DNA of 64,000 bases from Halomonas sp. JB37 (GTDB lineage: Bacteria > Pseudomonadota > Gammaproteobacteria > Pseudomonadales > Halomonadaceae). The position numbers and the translations under genes were made by a program. Of the stretch, positions 48,599 through 58,339 are shown one piece after another. The DNA lies in contig NZ_NRGW01000001.1 of the NCBI RefSeq assembly GCF_002332255.1, forward strand, positions 744,001 to 808,000, written 5' to 3'. Every line of letters starts with the position of its first letter. Position 1 is the first letter of the stretch. Below the pieces are notes generated by a model. It worked only from the letters and a program-made list of their open reading frames with translations, searched no databases and had not been told where the DNA came from.

Positions 48599-51500
48599 AG
48601 GGCAGCGGCTTCGTCGTCAGCATCATCAGGCGAGCATTCCCGCGGCATTGGCGCATTCACGCTATGGCGTCGTCGTACGCCCACCTCACTATCATTGGGA
48701 TGGCGAGCGGTTTGAGAGCGATCGCTTAATCAGTGTTGATAGGTCCAGCGTCGGCTCACTACCAGGTGCTATTGAGGTGGTGGTTGAAGAAGACTTTGTC
48801 GGTGTTGTCGCCAGCAGTTTGGCCTTGGCCATTGATGCGGCTAAGCAGCTCAAGGTTGAGTGGCAATCCGTGCGTCAGCCAACCAATAGCGCACCTGATT
48901 CTGTTAAATTTACTTCTCTCAAATTCAGCGCTGTTAAAAAAAGCCCTCAATCGCAGGCCTCAATGCGCCAGCAGTATGGCTGGCCGAGCCGGATGCATTG
49001 GGGAAATAGCCCTGGCTGGGTGATCGCGGATTACCGCCAGCACCAGCTCGATATTTGGGGAGAAACCGTTACGCCGCTGGCGCTTAAGCACGATTTGAGT
49101 CGCTTAACCGCATTGCCCGTTAACCAGATTGAGCTCTATTGCCTCGACCAAACGCACGTGTCGCGTCAAGCAACCGGGCTTGGCCGCCATTGCGGCGATG
49201 ATGCCGCTGTCGATGCGGCGCTAATGTCTAAGGCGGTGGGGGCTCCGGTAACGGTTTGGCTTGATGCCCGCTATGCAAAAGATAAAGAGGCGCTGGGGCA
49301 GGCACAGCGAATGACGCTAGAAGCCGATCTTGCCAGCAGCGGTGAGATCGCCCGTTATCATTATCAGCAGGCTAATATTATCGGTGAGGTCGCCGCTGTA
49401 GGGCTCTGGCTGAGTGGCAAGGCCGTGACCGCCGAGCTTACGACTGAGGCTGGGGCTACTGAGGCTTCGAATAATAACGATGCGGCGCCGTTTTCACCTT
49501 ACGTTTTTCGAGACCAATATCTTGCTTCAAGAAGCCAATCCAATACCCTTTCAAGCGATCCTACTGTTGTCGACATTCAGCAGGCGTTTGCGCGAGAGTC
49601 GTTTCTAGATGAGGTGGCTCGTAATAGCGAACAAGATCCCATTGCGCTGCGTATTCGTCACCTCGACGATGCGCGTGGCATAGCGCTGATAGAGTCGGTC
49701 GCTAAACGGGCTGAGTGGACGCTGCCGCTGTCGCCGCTTTCTCCCACGTCAGCGCCAAGTTCATCGCCGCAGGACCTGCTGCGAGGTCGCGGTTTTGCAT
49801 ACTCCCAGCTCCCAAGCCGTGATCAACGTGAGGCACCCGGTGTACGCTCCGCGTGGATTGCCGACGTAGTGGTTAACCGGATTACCGGTGAGGTGCAGCT
49901 GACCCGCTTGATTGTTGGCCAAGACACGGGTCCTGATGTGGATACCGCGCGTCTTCAGCAAACGCTCCAAACACGGGTATTGGGTGAAGCTCGCCCGCTT
50001 TTGGGGCAAAGCCCTGCGTTTGATGAGTGGGGTGATGGCCGCAATGTACTCGTGCCCGTCGCTTCAGGAGCAGGCGAGCTGGCTACGCGCGGCTATCAAC
50101 CGGCAACGCAAAGGGTGCCTTCTTCTTTTAACCAACCTGCTAGCGATGTATTAACCGGGGCTGAGCTATCGCCCGGTGTTGCCGTGATTGCCAACGCGCT
50201 ATTTGATGCGACCGGCATTCGTTTTCGCCAGCCTCCCTTTACTGCCAAGCGTGTCCGCCAGGCACTCCAAGAGCCGACGGTGGAGAGTGCCGGGCGTCCG
50301 GCTAAACTGCAGCGCCCTGCGAGGCGGCGCTGGTTAGCCGCTGCGGCACTGACTACAATGGCGGGCACGGTGGCTATAGCATGGCCGTGGAAAGGCGCCG
50401 TGGTCCCTATTGCTCGGCCAGCCGCCAATCTTTATTCCGCCGATACCATTGAGCGCGGGCGGCTAGTCGCTGCTGCTGGCGATTGCGCAGCGTGCCACAC
50501 CGCTGACAATGGTGTCACCAACGTGGGTGGGCGTTCATTTGAAACCCCCTTTGGAACGCTCTACAGCACTAACATTACGCCAGACGAGGTAACGGGTATT
50601 GGTCAGTGGTCCTACGCGGCGTTTGAACGAGCAATGCGCCATGGCATCAGCCGCGATGGCAGCCATCTCTATCCCGCTTTTCCCTATACGGCGTTTGCCA
50701 AAACAAGTGATACCGACTTACAGGCGCTGTACGCTTACCTAATGTCTCAGCCGGCGGTGTCATCGGACAAAACCGTCAACGATCTTGCTTTTCCCTTCAG
50801 CGTGCGCTCTTTGATGGCCGGCTGGAACGCGCTTTATCACGACCCCACTCCCTTCCAACCAGACCCCATGCAAAGCGAGCTTTATAATCGAGGCGCCTAT
50901 CTGGCCGAAGGGTTAGGCCACTGCAGTGCTTGCCATAGCCCACGTAATGCCATGGGCGCGGAGAAAAGCGGCAAGAATTATTTTGCAGGGGCCTTTGTTG
51001 ATGGCTGGGAGGCACCGCCACTCAATGCGCTGTCGCGTGCGCCGGTTGCTTGGAGTGAAACATCGCTCTACGACTATTTGCGCCATGGTGAGTCGGCGCT
51101 GCATGGCGTTGCCTCTGGCCCTATGGCGCCAGTCGTTGCGGGATTGGCCGAATTGCCTGAATACGACGTGAGAGCCATTGCCCACTATGTGGCCACACAG
51201 ATGCAGGCACCGACGGATGATAGCGAGATAGCGGTGGCGAGGGCGGAGCAGCGTGTGGCCAGCGCCACGCTTAGTGCGCCCGGTCTTGAGGCGGGCGAGC
51301 GCCTATTCGATGGTGCTTGCGCGGCCTGTCACGTGGCAACCGGAGTACCTACTTTCTCCAGCGCTAGTACGTCACTCGCGCTGAATACCAATATTCATAG
51401 TGACCACCCAGACAACGTTATTCAGTCGATTTTAAGCGGTGTCCACGCAGACCACGTTCCAGGAGTCGGCAGCATGCCTGGTTTTTCCGACAGTTTTAGC

Positions 51501-51635
51501 AATACCCAAGTCGCTGATTTAGCGATGTATCTTCGAGCGCGCTTTGCACCAGATAAAGCGCCTTGGCAACAACTAGAACAACGTAGCGCTGATTTACGCC
51601 AGCCTCACCAAAACAACACACACTCTACTCCATGA
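48591..51635 (+). CDS. nicB: NicB-like protein: shortened molybdopterin domain plus three cytochrome c domains
   Basis: A 1014-residue protein starting at ATG 48591 inside the end of nicA. Residues 1-560 resemble the molybdopterin subunit but lack its first 210 or so residues, including the VDLGTGI-type cofactor segment, and the GCYGxN box has become ATGLGRH; a GAGE still stands at the C-terminal end. A membrane anchor at about 580-600 (WLAAAALTTMAGTVAIAW) leads to three haem c sites at Cys632, Cys778 and Cys910 (CAACH, CSACH, CAACH), which would be periplasmic. NicB normally hydroxylates nicotinate and passes electrons to its haems. This one may serve mainly as membrane electron-transfer subunit. 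Confidence 0.85.
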   Translation: MSEGQRLRRQHHQASIPAALAHSRYGVVVRPPHYHWDGERFESDRLISVDRSSVGSLPGAIEVVVEEDFVGVVASSLALAIDAAKQLKVEWQSVRQPTNSAPDSVKFTSLKFSAVKKSPQSQASMRQQYGWPSRMHWGNSPGWVIADYRQHQLDIWGETVTPLALKHDLSRLTALPVNQIELYCLDQTHVSRQATGLGRHCGDDAAVDAALMSKAVGAPVTVWLDARYAKDKEALGQAQRMTLEADLASSGEIARYHYQQANIIGEVAAVGLWLSGKAVTAELTTEAGATEASNNNDAAPFSPYVFRDQYLASRSQSNTLSSDPTVVDIQQAFARESFLDEVARNSEQDPIALRIRHLDDARGIALIESVAKRAEWTLPLSPLSPTSAPSSSPQDLLRGRGFAYSQLPSRDQREAPGVRSAWIADVVVNRITGEVQLTRLIVGQDTGPDVDTARLQQTLQTRVLGEARPLLGQSPAFDEWGDGRNVLVPVASGAGELATRGYQPATQRVPSSFNQPASDVLTGAELSPGVAVIANALFDATGIRFRQPPFTAKRVRQALQEPTVESAGRPAKLQRPARRRWLAAAALTTMAGTVAIAWPWKGAVVPIARPAANLYSADTIERGRLVAAAGDCAACHTADNGVTNVGGRSFETPFGTLYSTNITPDEVTGIGQWSYAAFERAMRHGISRDGSHLYPAFPYTAFAKTSDTDLQALYAYLMSQPAVSSDKTVNDLAFPFSVRSLMAGWNALYHDPTPFQPDPMQSELYNRGAYLAEGLGHCSACHSPRNAMGAEKSGKNYFAGAFVDGWEAPPLNALSRAPVAWSETSLYDYLRHGESALHGVASGPMAPVVAGLAELPEYDVRAIAHYVATQMQAPTDDSEIAVARAEQRVASATLSAPGLEAGERLFDGACAACHVATGVPTFSSASTSLALNTNIHSDHPDNVIQSILSGVHADHVPGVGSMPGFSDSFSNTQVADLAMYLRARFAPDKAPWQQLEQRSADLRQPHQNNTHSTP

Positions 51636-51656
51636 TGTAATAAAACGAGGTGGACT

Positions 51657-51860
51657 ATGAAACCTGAGTTTGGAAAACGAAGTAAATGGATATGGCTCGT
51701 ATGGATAGTTGTCCTGCTGAGCTATGTAGTGCCTTACACCCTGCTGAGCAATGTCGCGTTTTGGTACGGCAGCTTCTTGTTTTGGGCGGTTGCAGGGTTA
51801 ATTGTCATTGCGCTGAACGTGTTTATCACTAAAGATTTCGAGGATCACAGCAATGACTGA
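51657..51860 (+). CDS. Small membrane partner of the symporter (DUF3311-like)
   Basis: A 67-residue protein with two membrane helices (about 12-31 and 36-57), a basic N-terminus and an acidic tail. Small proteins of this type commonly precede sodium:solute symporters and overlap them, as here by eight bases. GAGG lies before the ATG. Probably a stabilising subunit; function inferred from position. Confidence 0.8.
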   Translation: MKPEFGKRSKWIWLVWIVVLLSYVVPYTLLSNVAFWYGSFLFWAVAGLIVIALNVFITKDFEDHSND

Positions 51861-53361
51861 GTCACTCATTTGGTGGTCTATTGCTATCTATTTATTGATT
51901 GCGGTAGGCATTGCGATTATGTCGCGACAAGGCGCTGCAGAAAGTATGTCTGGATACTTTTTGGGCAATCGACAGATGAACGGGTTTGTCTCGGCGCTGA
52001 GCTACAGTGCCACCACCTACAGTGCGTTTATGATGGTCGGTTTAGCAGGCCTCACCTATGCCGGAGGCGTGGGCGCACTGGGGTTTGAAATTATTTATTT
52101 TGCGGGCGTTTCCCTGGTGGCTATCTTCGGGCCGAAGTTTTGGGCCGTCGGGAAAAAATTTGGTTATGTGACGCCGAGTGAAATGCTGGGTCATCGCTAT
52201 AACAGCAAACATGTCGCGATGGCGGTTTCTCTTGCCAGCTGTATCTTCCTGATTCCTTACTCAGCGGTTCAGTTGGCGGGTGTGGGCTATCTCTTGCAAG
52301 GTATTACCGATGGCGCGATTACCTTTACGACGGGCGTCATCATGGCCACGGTGATCGCCATTTTCTTCTCTTATATAGCGGGAATTCGCTCGGTCATGTG
52401 GACCGACTCTCTCCAGGCGATCATGATGATTGTGGCCTCGACGCTGGTGGCGTTTCTGGTTATCCAGGGTCTGGGGGGCTTTAGCGCGCTCTTCGATACT
52501 CTGGCAACTGAACATCCCCAGTCTCTCACGGTGCCGGGCTCAGGTTTGTTCAGCTTTGTTACTTTCTTAGGGCTAACGATTCCTTGGTTCTTCTTTAGTC
52601 TTTCTAATCCTCAAGTTAGCCAGCGCCTGTTTATGCCTTCTTCACTGCGCGCTATGCGTCAAATGCTGATTGGTTTTCTAGTGTTTGGCTTTATCTACAC
52701 TATGGTGTCGGTACTGTGGGGCTTCTCTGCTTTAGCCGCCTTCCCCAGCCTTGCACGTGCCGATTTGGCGACGCCCACGCTGCTAGCATCCGAGTTTGTA
52801 CCACCGGTACTGGGTGTGATCGTGATGGTCGGCATTATGGCAGCCGCCGTTTCTACTATTGATTCCATCATGCTGACGCTGGCCTCCATGGTCTCTCGTG
52901 ATGTCTATGCAAACGTGAAGCCTAACGTCAGCGAAAAACGCCAGCTGCTGGTGGGTAAGTTTGTTGTACCTGTCATCGCAATTTTGGCATTGGGCTTTGC
53001 CGAGCTGCAGTTGGACTTGATTGCCGTACTGTCAGTCGCCGCATCGTCTGGTCTGGTCGCGATGGTGCCCGCCATTATCGGCGCTTTCTATTGGAAGCGT
53101 GGCACTGGCGCTGGTGCCTTAGTCAGTGTGGTGGGCACGAGTGCTTTTGTACTGCTGATGTACGCCACTGGAAACTCACTGCTGGGTCTGCCTTCCGGCA
53201 TATGGGGAATCGTCGTCGCTAGCGTGCTTTTTGTTGGCGTAAGTCTGATGACCAAGCCCCATCAAGCAGCCACGGATGCCTTCTTTGACGCCATCTCAGA
53301 AGAGTTGGGTAAAAAGCGCGGCCACAAGGTTAGCCCGCCGGCTCAGGAGTCGAACGTTTAG
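51853..53361 (+). CDS. Sodium:solute symporter in the nicotinate operon
   Basis: A 502-residue SSS-family carrier with about thirteen membrane helices. Family motifs include SGYFLGNRQMNGFVSALSYSATTYSAFMM at the first helices (sodium site) and the later ISNPQVSQRLFMPSS-like loop (SLSNPQVSQRLF). Being third in the operon after nicA-nicB, it is a likely sodium-coupled nicotinate importer, replacing the MFS NicT of Pseudomonas; the substrate is inferred from location. Confidence 0.87.
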   Translation: MTESLIWWSIAIYLLIAVGIAIMSRQGAAESMSGYFLGNRQMNGFVSALSYSATTYSAFMMVGLAGLTYAGGVGALGFEIIYFAGVSLVAIFGPKFWAVGKKFGYVTPSEMLGHRYNSKHVAMAVSLASCIFLIPYSAVQLAGVGYLLQGITDGAITFTTGVIMATVIAIFFSYIAGIRSVMWTDSLQAIMMIVASTLVAFLVIQGLGGFSALFDTLATEHPQSLTVPGSGLFSFVTFLGLTIPWFFFSLSNPQVSQRLFMPSSLRAMRQMLIGFLVFGFIYTMVSVLWGFSALAAFPSLARADLATPTLLASEFVPPVLGVIVMVGIMAAAVSTIDSIMLTLASMVSRDVYANVKPNVSEKRQLLVGKFVVPVIAILALGFAELQLDLIAVLSVAASSGLVAMVPAIIGAFYWKRGTGAGALVSVVGTSAFVLLMYATGNSLLGLPSGIWGIVVASVLFVGVSLMTKPHQAATDAFFDAISEELGKKRGHKVSPPAQESNV

Positions 53362-53379
53362 TTTTATCTGACAATATTT

Positions 53380-53430
53380 AGAGCGTTTGACGCCCAACAT
53401 TGGAGGCTCAAACGCTCTCAAGAAGATTTT
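53380..53430 (+). terminator. Terminator after the symporter gene
   Basis: Perfect 11-base arms AGAGCGTTTGA / TCAAACGCTCT with a 17-base loop, then a TTTT run nine bases later. It would separate nicX from the nicA operon. Confidence 0.7.
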
Positions 53431-53435
53431 CCTAA

Positions 53436-53575
53436 GGAGCCTCTGATTAACGTAATGAGCGCAGGCTAGGCAAGGCAAAAATCAACGAAAAAGCGAAGTT
53501 TACACGCTGTAAATGAGCATTTTGAGGCGATTTTTAACGCCGGATGGGCAAGCGTAATAGTTAATCAGAGGTTCC
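53436..53575. repeat. MITE-like 140-bp element with terminal inverted repeats
   Basis: Ends GGAGCCTCTGATTAAC and, inverted, GGAACCTCTGATTAAC match at 15 of 16 positions. The inside is non-coding with a small TTTACA-CGC-TGTAAA hairpin. No clear target duplication is visible. Size, ends and intergenic position fit a miniature inverted-repeat transposable element or a mobile repeat. Confidence 0.6.
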
Positions 53576-53617
53576 CCAACACGATATAAGCTGTACACCA
53601 GCGAAGTAGGAGTCTTT

Positions 53618-54649
53618 ATGGATCATGCAGGCTTTACGGAAATCTGTCTCCACCAGTTAAAAATGTCCGGCGTACACGAAGGTGAAAGACTTGTGGTGCT
53701 TACGCAGGGAAGCGAGCGGCTGGAATATGCTGATGCCTTTATGGCTGCAGGCCAGCGCTTAGGCGCCAATATGTACCACATGCGATTACCCGCGCCGTTA
53801 CCTACAGGTGGCTGGGCCGTGGGAACAACAGGGCTTGCCAGCATGCCCGACGCGGTGGAAGCGCTCAAAAATTGCGATATGCTGATCGACTGCATTTTCC
53901 TGCTTTTCTCACCTGAGCAAATGGCCATTCAAGCGGCCGGTACACGGATCTTAACCGCCGTTGAGCCACCGGAACTGCTGGCCAGAATGCTGCCTACCAA
54001 GGAACTCAGGGAAAAGGTTGAATTAGCCGCCGAGTTGCTGGCAAAAGCCAAGGTTATGCGCATCACGTCGCCCCACGGGACGGATGTCACCTATCAACTT
54101 AATACATACGCCACCGTTGCTGAGTATGCCTGCACCGATGAACCCGGGCGCTGGGATCACTGGCCGTCCGGCTTTGTATTTACCGGCGGTGATGATGACG
54201 GCGTTGATGGCACCATTGTCGTTGCGCCAGGCGATATTTTGCTGCCCCAGAATATGTATGTCAGAGAGCCGATTACGTACACCATCAAGAAGGGCTGGAT
54301 TACCGATATCCGCGGCGGGCTAGATGCGGAGTTGGTTAAATCCTACATGGAAAGCTTTAACGATCCGCGTGGGCTGGGCATGAGCCATGTAGGCTGGGGG
54401 ATGAACCCTAATGCCAAGTGGCACCGTATGGTGCCAGGCGAGTTTCCCGGCGGCATGGGCATGGAGCCGCGCAGTTTTTATGGCAACGTAATGTTCTCTA
54501 CCGGGCCAAATAATGAGTTAGGTGGCACTAACGATACGGCCTGCCATCTCGATATCCCGATGCGCAATTGCTCGCTGTTTCTGGATGGTGAACCTATCGT
54601 GGTTGATGGCGATATTGTCGTTAAAGAACTGCAAATGGCTAGGGGCTAA
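53618..54649 (+). CDS. nicX: 2,5-dihydroxypyridine 5,6-dioxygenase
   Basis: A 343-residue protein of the NicX family, iron(II) extradiol dioxygenases built on an M29 aminopeptidase-like fold. Candidate metal ligands are His257 (GMSHVGWGMN), His310 and Asp312 (CHLDIPM); the 53 and 2 residue spacings equal those of His265/His318/Asp320 reported for Pseudomonas putida NicX. It opens 2,5-dihydroxypyridine to N-formylmaleamate. AGGAG precedes the ATG. It is set apart from the nicA operon by a terminator and a MITE, so it probably has its own promoter. Confidence 0.93.
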   Translation: MDHAGFTEICLHQLKMSGVHEGERLVVLTQGSERLEYADAFMAAGQRLGANMYHMRLPAPLPTGGWAVGTTGLASMPDAVEALKNCDMLIDCIFLLFSPEQMAIQAAGTRILTAVEPPELLARMLPTKELREKVELAAELLAKAKVMRITSPHGTDVTYQLNTYATVAEYACTDEPGRWDHWPSGFVFTGGDDDGVDGTIVVAPGDILLPQNMYVREPITYTIKKGWITDIRGGLDAELVKSYMESFNDPRGLGMSHVGWGMNPNAKWHRMVPGEFPGGMGMEPRSFYGNVMFSTGPNNELGGTNDTACHLDIPMRNCSLFLDGEPIVVDGDIVVKELQMARG

Positions 54650-54679
54650 GGCGAACAGGACGTCGTGCAGTTAAAAGCC

Positions 54680-55422
54680 CCCGGTTGGAGTAATGCTGTT
54701 CACTTAAGCGGCGCAGCCTTGCGATTCACCGGATAGCGGGTTTTGGATATTTTTACCGTTCTCGGCCTTGACGGTCGAGGACGGTCATCTAAGAAGAGAC
54801 TTGCTACGCCCACTCTCAATTCTGAAAGCCGTGCCCCCGTTCTCGATAGGGGGTGTGCTGCAGCCATGACGATCAGTTGGGCCGCAATATACTGGTAGGC
54901 TGATTTAAAACGAATTTGACACGGCGCGCGACCATGCCCCACCGAGGCCTGACTCGCCTCCCGCCGCACTACGTTATACGCCAAGAGCAAGCCCCACACT
55001 TCCGGATAGATCAACTCGACTTTCTTGCTATGCAGCGTCACTGCATTATTTTGCATAGAGGATTTGATGCCTCGGAAGCCTAGCTCTATCTCCCATCGTT
55101 AAAAGGCGTTTGACGATTCGTTGACGTATTTCCCGGCCCAAAATGTTCTCGCAACTCTGGTATGTCGGGTGTTCGCAGTAAGGCTCCATCGATGGCCAGG
55201 ACTTGTAGGCCGTGCCAGTCATCGCCAGGGTAACGTTCGAGTCCCCACTGCTGGCCAGTCCGATTGAATAGCCATTCTAGCGGGTCAGCCCCCATGCGTT
55301 GCCGAGCCCCTGATATCCCACTTCTAGCCAATAAAGCGTCATTAGCGAGCCCTTGCACGCAGATATTAAGACGCCGCGCAACCTCACTGACAGGTTCGTT
55401 TCTAAACAGCTCCATCCCTTTT
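54680..55422 (-). pseudogene. IS4-family transposase remnant
   Basis: Two transposase pieces are readable. The 5' piece (55415 down to 55086) has ADPLEWLFNRTGQQWG, DDWHGLQVLAIDGALLRTPD with the first catalytic Asp and ELREHFGPGNTSTNRQTPF. The reading frame then jumps to WEIELGFRGIKSSM and QNNAVTLHSKKVELIYPEVWG, ending KTRYPVNRKAAPLK, the usual C-terminus. The middle with the second catalytic Asp is deleted and about 60 N-terminal residues are missing, cut exactly at the end of the adjacent LysR gene. It is inactive. Confidence 0.8.
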
Positions 55423-56364
55423 TCATGTCTTACGATCCAGAGGAGGCAGGAGGGCAGTGAATTGTTCGCTGAGCAAACGTGCCGCAGGCGAGAGACTGCG
55501 ATCCCGTTTGTGTACGAGATAGTATGGTTCGCTGCGAGCAGGGAGATCGACCAACAAGTTGCTCGTCATTCCGGTGCGGCTGAGTACTTGAGCAACTTCA
55601 GTTGACAACAGTGCAACGAAAGTGGGATTGCGTTGAAGGAGCGATAAGGTGGCAAAAGCTGAAGTAGTTTCTACCAGTTCGTTCGGAAAAGGCAGGCCGT
55701 GTGTCTGGAATTCCTGTTCCAAATAGCGCCGCATTGGCATGTCTGCTGCGTAAACAATCCAAGTGCTTGCTGCCAGATCAGATAATTGCGCATTAAGCCC
55801 TGTCAATGGGTGACTTGAGTTGGCCACGATGGCTAGCTGCTCTTCCCAGATGCGGGTAGTGATATAGGCTTCCGGCCGAGGGCTGACGCTCGTTCGACAG
55901 ATAGCGATTTCGAGGCGACCACTGTCGAGCAAGTCAAGCAGATGAGCGCTTGTGTCCTCAACCAGTTCGATGCGCATTGCCGGCTGGCGCTTGAGAAGCT
56001 GGGTCAGATGGTCGGTCAGAAGAGGAACGGCACCCATTATGGTTCCTACAGCAAGACGCCCACCATGCCCATCAAGAATACTTTCTATTTCTTCTCGAAG
56101 ATGGGCGAGATCTTGATATATCAAACGTGCATATCGAATGATGCAATGCCCCACTTCATTAGGGGAAAGGCCTCGATTTGTTCGAAGAAACAAGGCTGAC
56201 CCTACGGCTTCCTCGATTTCCTGGAGCGCCTTGGTTGCGCCTGGCTGACTTATTGAGACACTTTCTGCTGCCTTAATTAAAGATCCGTGTTCATCAATCG
56301 CAATGAGTAACCGGAAATGCCGGAGACGTAGACGGGCTGTAATGGATTCCAAGCTGGGGATCAT
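55423..56364 (-). CDS. LysR-family regulator divergent to the TRAP operon
   Basis: A 313-residue protein with N-terminal helix-turn-helix (GSLIKAAESVSISQPGATKALQEIEEAVG) and a periplasmic-binding-like effector domain (GRLAVGTIMGAVPLLTDHL onward), similar in type to GbpR/CbbR-like regulators of sugar acid or aromatic catabolism. The ATG at 56364 is preferred over 56376 because a palindromic operator covers the latter. Its 3' end abuts the IS4 remnant but the protein seems complete. Confidence 0.85.
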   Translation of the reverse strand: MIPSLESITARLRLRHFRLLIAIDEHGSLIKAAESVSISQPGATKALQEIEEAVGSALFLRTNRGLSPNEVGHCIIRYARLIYQDLAHLREEIESILDGHGGRLAVGTIMGAVPLLTDHLTQLLKRQPAMRIELVEDTSAHLLDLLDSGRLEIAICRTSVSPRPEAYITTRIWEEQLAIVANSSHPLTGLNAQLSDLAASTWIVYAADMPMRRYLEQEFQTHGLPFPNELVETTSAFATLSLLQRNPTFVALLSTEVAQVLSRTGMTSNLLVDLPARSEPYYLVHKRDRSLSPAARLLSEQFTALLPPLDRKT

Positions 56365-56368
56365 GGGT

Positions 56369-56383
56369 ATAACCATTGGTTAT
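56369..56383. promoter_or_regulatory. Perfect palindrome at the LysR start (candidate autoregulatory site)
   Basis: ATAACCATTGGTTAT, seven-base arms around one base, containing a T-N11-A LysR box. It lies five bases before the preferred LysR start and 125 bases before dctQ. Confidence 0.5.
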
Positions 56384-56507
56384 GTCTGTATTGGTAGTTT
56401 TTATTATGCTTGCCTGTGCTAGCTCACTATATTGTTGACTATCCTTAAGGCGCAATGCTGGAACTGAAACAACAACAAAAAGGGTACCTAAGCCCTAGGA
56501 GAATAAA

Positions 56508-57035
56508 ATGCCAAAGCCGCTACAGTGGCTGTTTAAATTGTTCGATCATCTCGTGGTGATCGGCATGAGCATAATGGGCCTGATGGTTTTTTGGAACGTA
56601 GTACTGCGTTATGGCTTTAATTCGGGTATTCCATTTTCAGTAGAAGTTTCCCGCCTGATCTTCGTCTGGATCGTATTTTTGGGGTCAGTTGTCGCGTTAG
56701 CGCAGGGTATGCACATGAGTGTGAATACGCTTGTATCGCGCTTGCCCCGGCCCATGCGTATTGCCTGCTTTCTCGTCAGTCATGGGCTGATGCTTTGGTG
56801 CTGTTGGTTGATATGGCAGGGGAGCTGGATTCAGACTTTACTTAACTGGAATAATCGAGCGCCGATATCGGGCATCTCGGTAGGCATGATGTATGCCGCT
56901 GGCCTCGTCGCTTCAGCCTGTATGGCCCTTGTATTATTCGTCAACCTCTGGCGCTCGCTAAGGGGGGAATTGCCCCAGACCTGGTCAGGCGAAGATCCTT
57001 ATGCCGTTGTTCGGCCTGAGGAGCAGGCGCGATGA
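56508..57035 (+). CDS. dctQ: TRAP transporter small membrane subunit (DctQ)
   Basis: A 175-residue protein with four membrane helices; the family motif VLRYGFNSGIPFSVEVSRLIFVW-type stretch follows helix 1. It is the small permease partner of DctM. AGGAG precedes the ATG and its end overlaps dctM by four bases. Confidence 0.88.
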   Translation: MPKPLQWLFKLFDHLVVIGMSIMGLMVFWNVVLRYGFNSGIPFSVEVSRLIFVWIVFLGSVVALAQGMHMSVNTLVSRLPRPMRIACFLVSHGLMLWCCWLIWQGSWIQTLLNWNNRAPISGISVGMMYAAGLVASACMALVLFVNLWRSLRGELPQTWSGEDPYAVVRPEEQAR

Positions 57036-58309
57036 CAGCCATTATATTTCTCGGCTCCCTTTTTGGGGCCATTAGTATAGGAGTGCCGATAGCCTTTGCA
57101 CTGATGGTGTGCGCCATTGCAATGATGTTATTGATGGGTAATCTCGATGCTCAGATTATGGCGCAAAAGCTCATTGACGGCGCTGATAGCTATCCATTGA
57201 TGGCCATACCTTTCTTTTTGCTGGCTGGTGAGTTCATGAATGCGGGTGGGCTGTCCCGTCGCATCGTCAACCTCGCCTTAGCCCTGTTTGGGCATTTTCG
57301 CGGTGGGCTTGGCTATGTCGTTATTGGCACGGGGCTGTTGCTTGCCAGCCTTTCGGGCTCGGCAATCGCCGACACAGCAACCCTTGCCGTGATGCTCATT
57401 CCGCTGATGCGCGAGGCCGGCTATCGTGTGGAACGCTCAGCAGGTCTTATGGCGGCTACCGGCATCATTGCGCCTATCATTCCACCATCGGTCGGGTTCA
57501 TAGTGCTTGGCGTAACGGCCAATATATCTATAGTACGTCTGTTTATGGCCGGTATCGTGCCTGGCATGTTGATGGCGCTTAGCCTTATTGTCGCTTGGTG
57601 GCTTGTCTCGCGCAGGGACAATGTCGCTGTTCTACCCAAAAAATCGGGCTCTGATATTCGTAAGTGCCTTCGAGAGGCCGTTTGGGCGTTGATTTTACCG
57701 CTCATCATTATCGGCGGGCTACGCATGGGTATTTTCACGCCGACGGAAGCCGGTGTCGTGGCTGCCGTCTATGCACTGCTGATCAGCCTACTCATTTACC
57801 GGGAGATGTCCCCTAAGGATCTTTATTGCGCCATATTGAATGCTGGCCGTATGACAGCGGTCATCATGATTCTTGTTGCTGCCTCGATGGTGACGGCCTT
57901 CCTCATTGCCATCGCCAATCTACCCGGCCAGATGCTGGTGTACCTTGAGCCATTCGTAGGGTCGCCGATTCTGTTGATGATGTTAATCGTGATCACCGTC
58001 TTTGCCATCGGTATGGTGCTTGACTTCACGCCTGCTATCACGATTCTCGTGCCTGTGCTCCTGCCGATAGTTATCGCTGCTGGCATTGACCCTATCTATT
58101 TCGGCGTCATGTTTATTATGACGGCGGCTGTCGGAATGATTACTCCTCCCGTCGGTGCCGTCCTCAACACCCTTTGCGGCATTAGTCGAATCAGCATGGA
58201 CCAGGCGGTAAAAGGTGTGCTGCCTTTCCTGTTTGCTGAAATCCTAGTTCTAGTGATTCTGGTTCTATTCCCTGCTCTTGTGACCGTTCCGGCATCCTGG
58301 TTCTCATAA
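57032..58309 (+). CDS. dctM: TRAP transporter large membrane subunit (DctM)
   Basis: A 425-residue protein with about twelve membrane helices. DctM marks: AIPFFLLAGEFMNAGGLSRR, GSAIADTATLAVMLIPLM, PPSVGFIVLGV and MITPPVGAVLNTLCGI. It is the sodium-driven transport channel of the TRAP system and is coupled to dctQ by a four-base overlap. Confidence 0.92.
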   Translation: MTAIIFLGSLFGAISIGVPIAFALMVCAIAMMLLMGNLDAQIMAQKLIDGADSYPLMAIPFFLLAGEFMNAGGLSRRIVNLALALFGHFRGGLGYVVIGTGLLLASLSGSAIADTATLAVMLIPLMREAGYRVERSAGLMAATGIIAPIIPPSVGFIVLGVTANISIVRLFMAGIVPGMLMALSLIVAWWLVSRRDNVAVLPKKSGSDIRKCLREAVWALILPLIIIGGLRMGIFTPTEAGVVAAVYALLISLLIYREMSPKDLYCAILNAGRMTAVIMILVAASMVTAFLIAIANLPGQMLVYLEPFVGSPILLMMLIVITVFAIGMVLDFTPAITILVPVLLPIVIAAGIDPIYFGVMFIMTAAVGMITPPVGAVLNTLCGISRISMDQAVKGVLPFLFAEILVLVILVLFPALVTVPASWFS

Positions 58310-58339
58310 CTATAAATCCAAAAATGAAGAGAGAAACTC

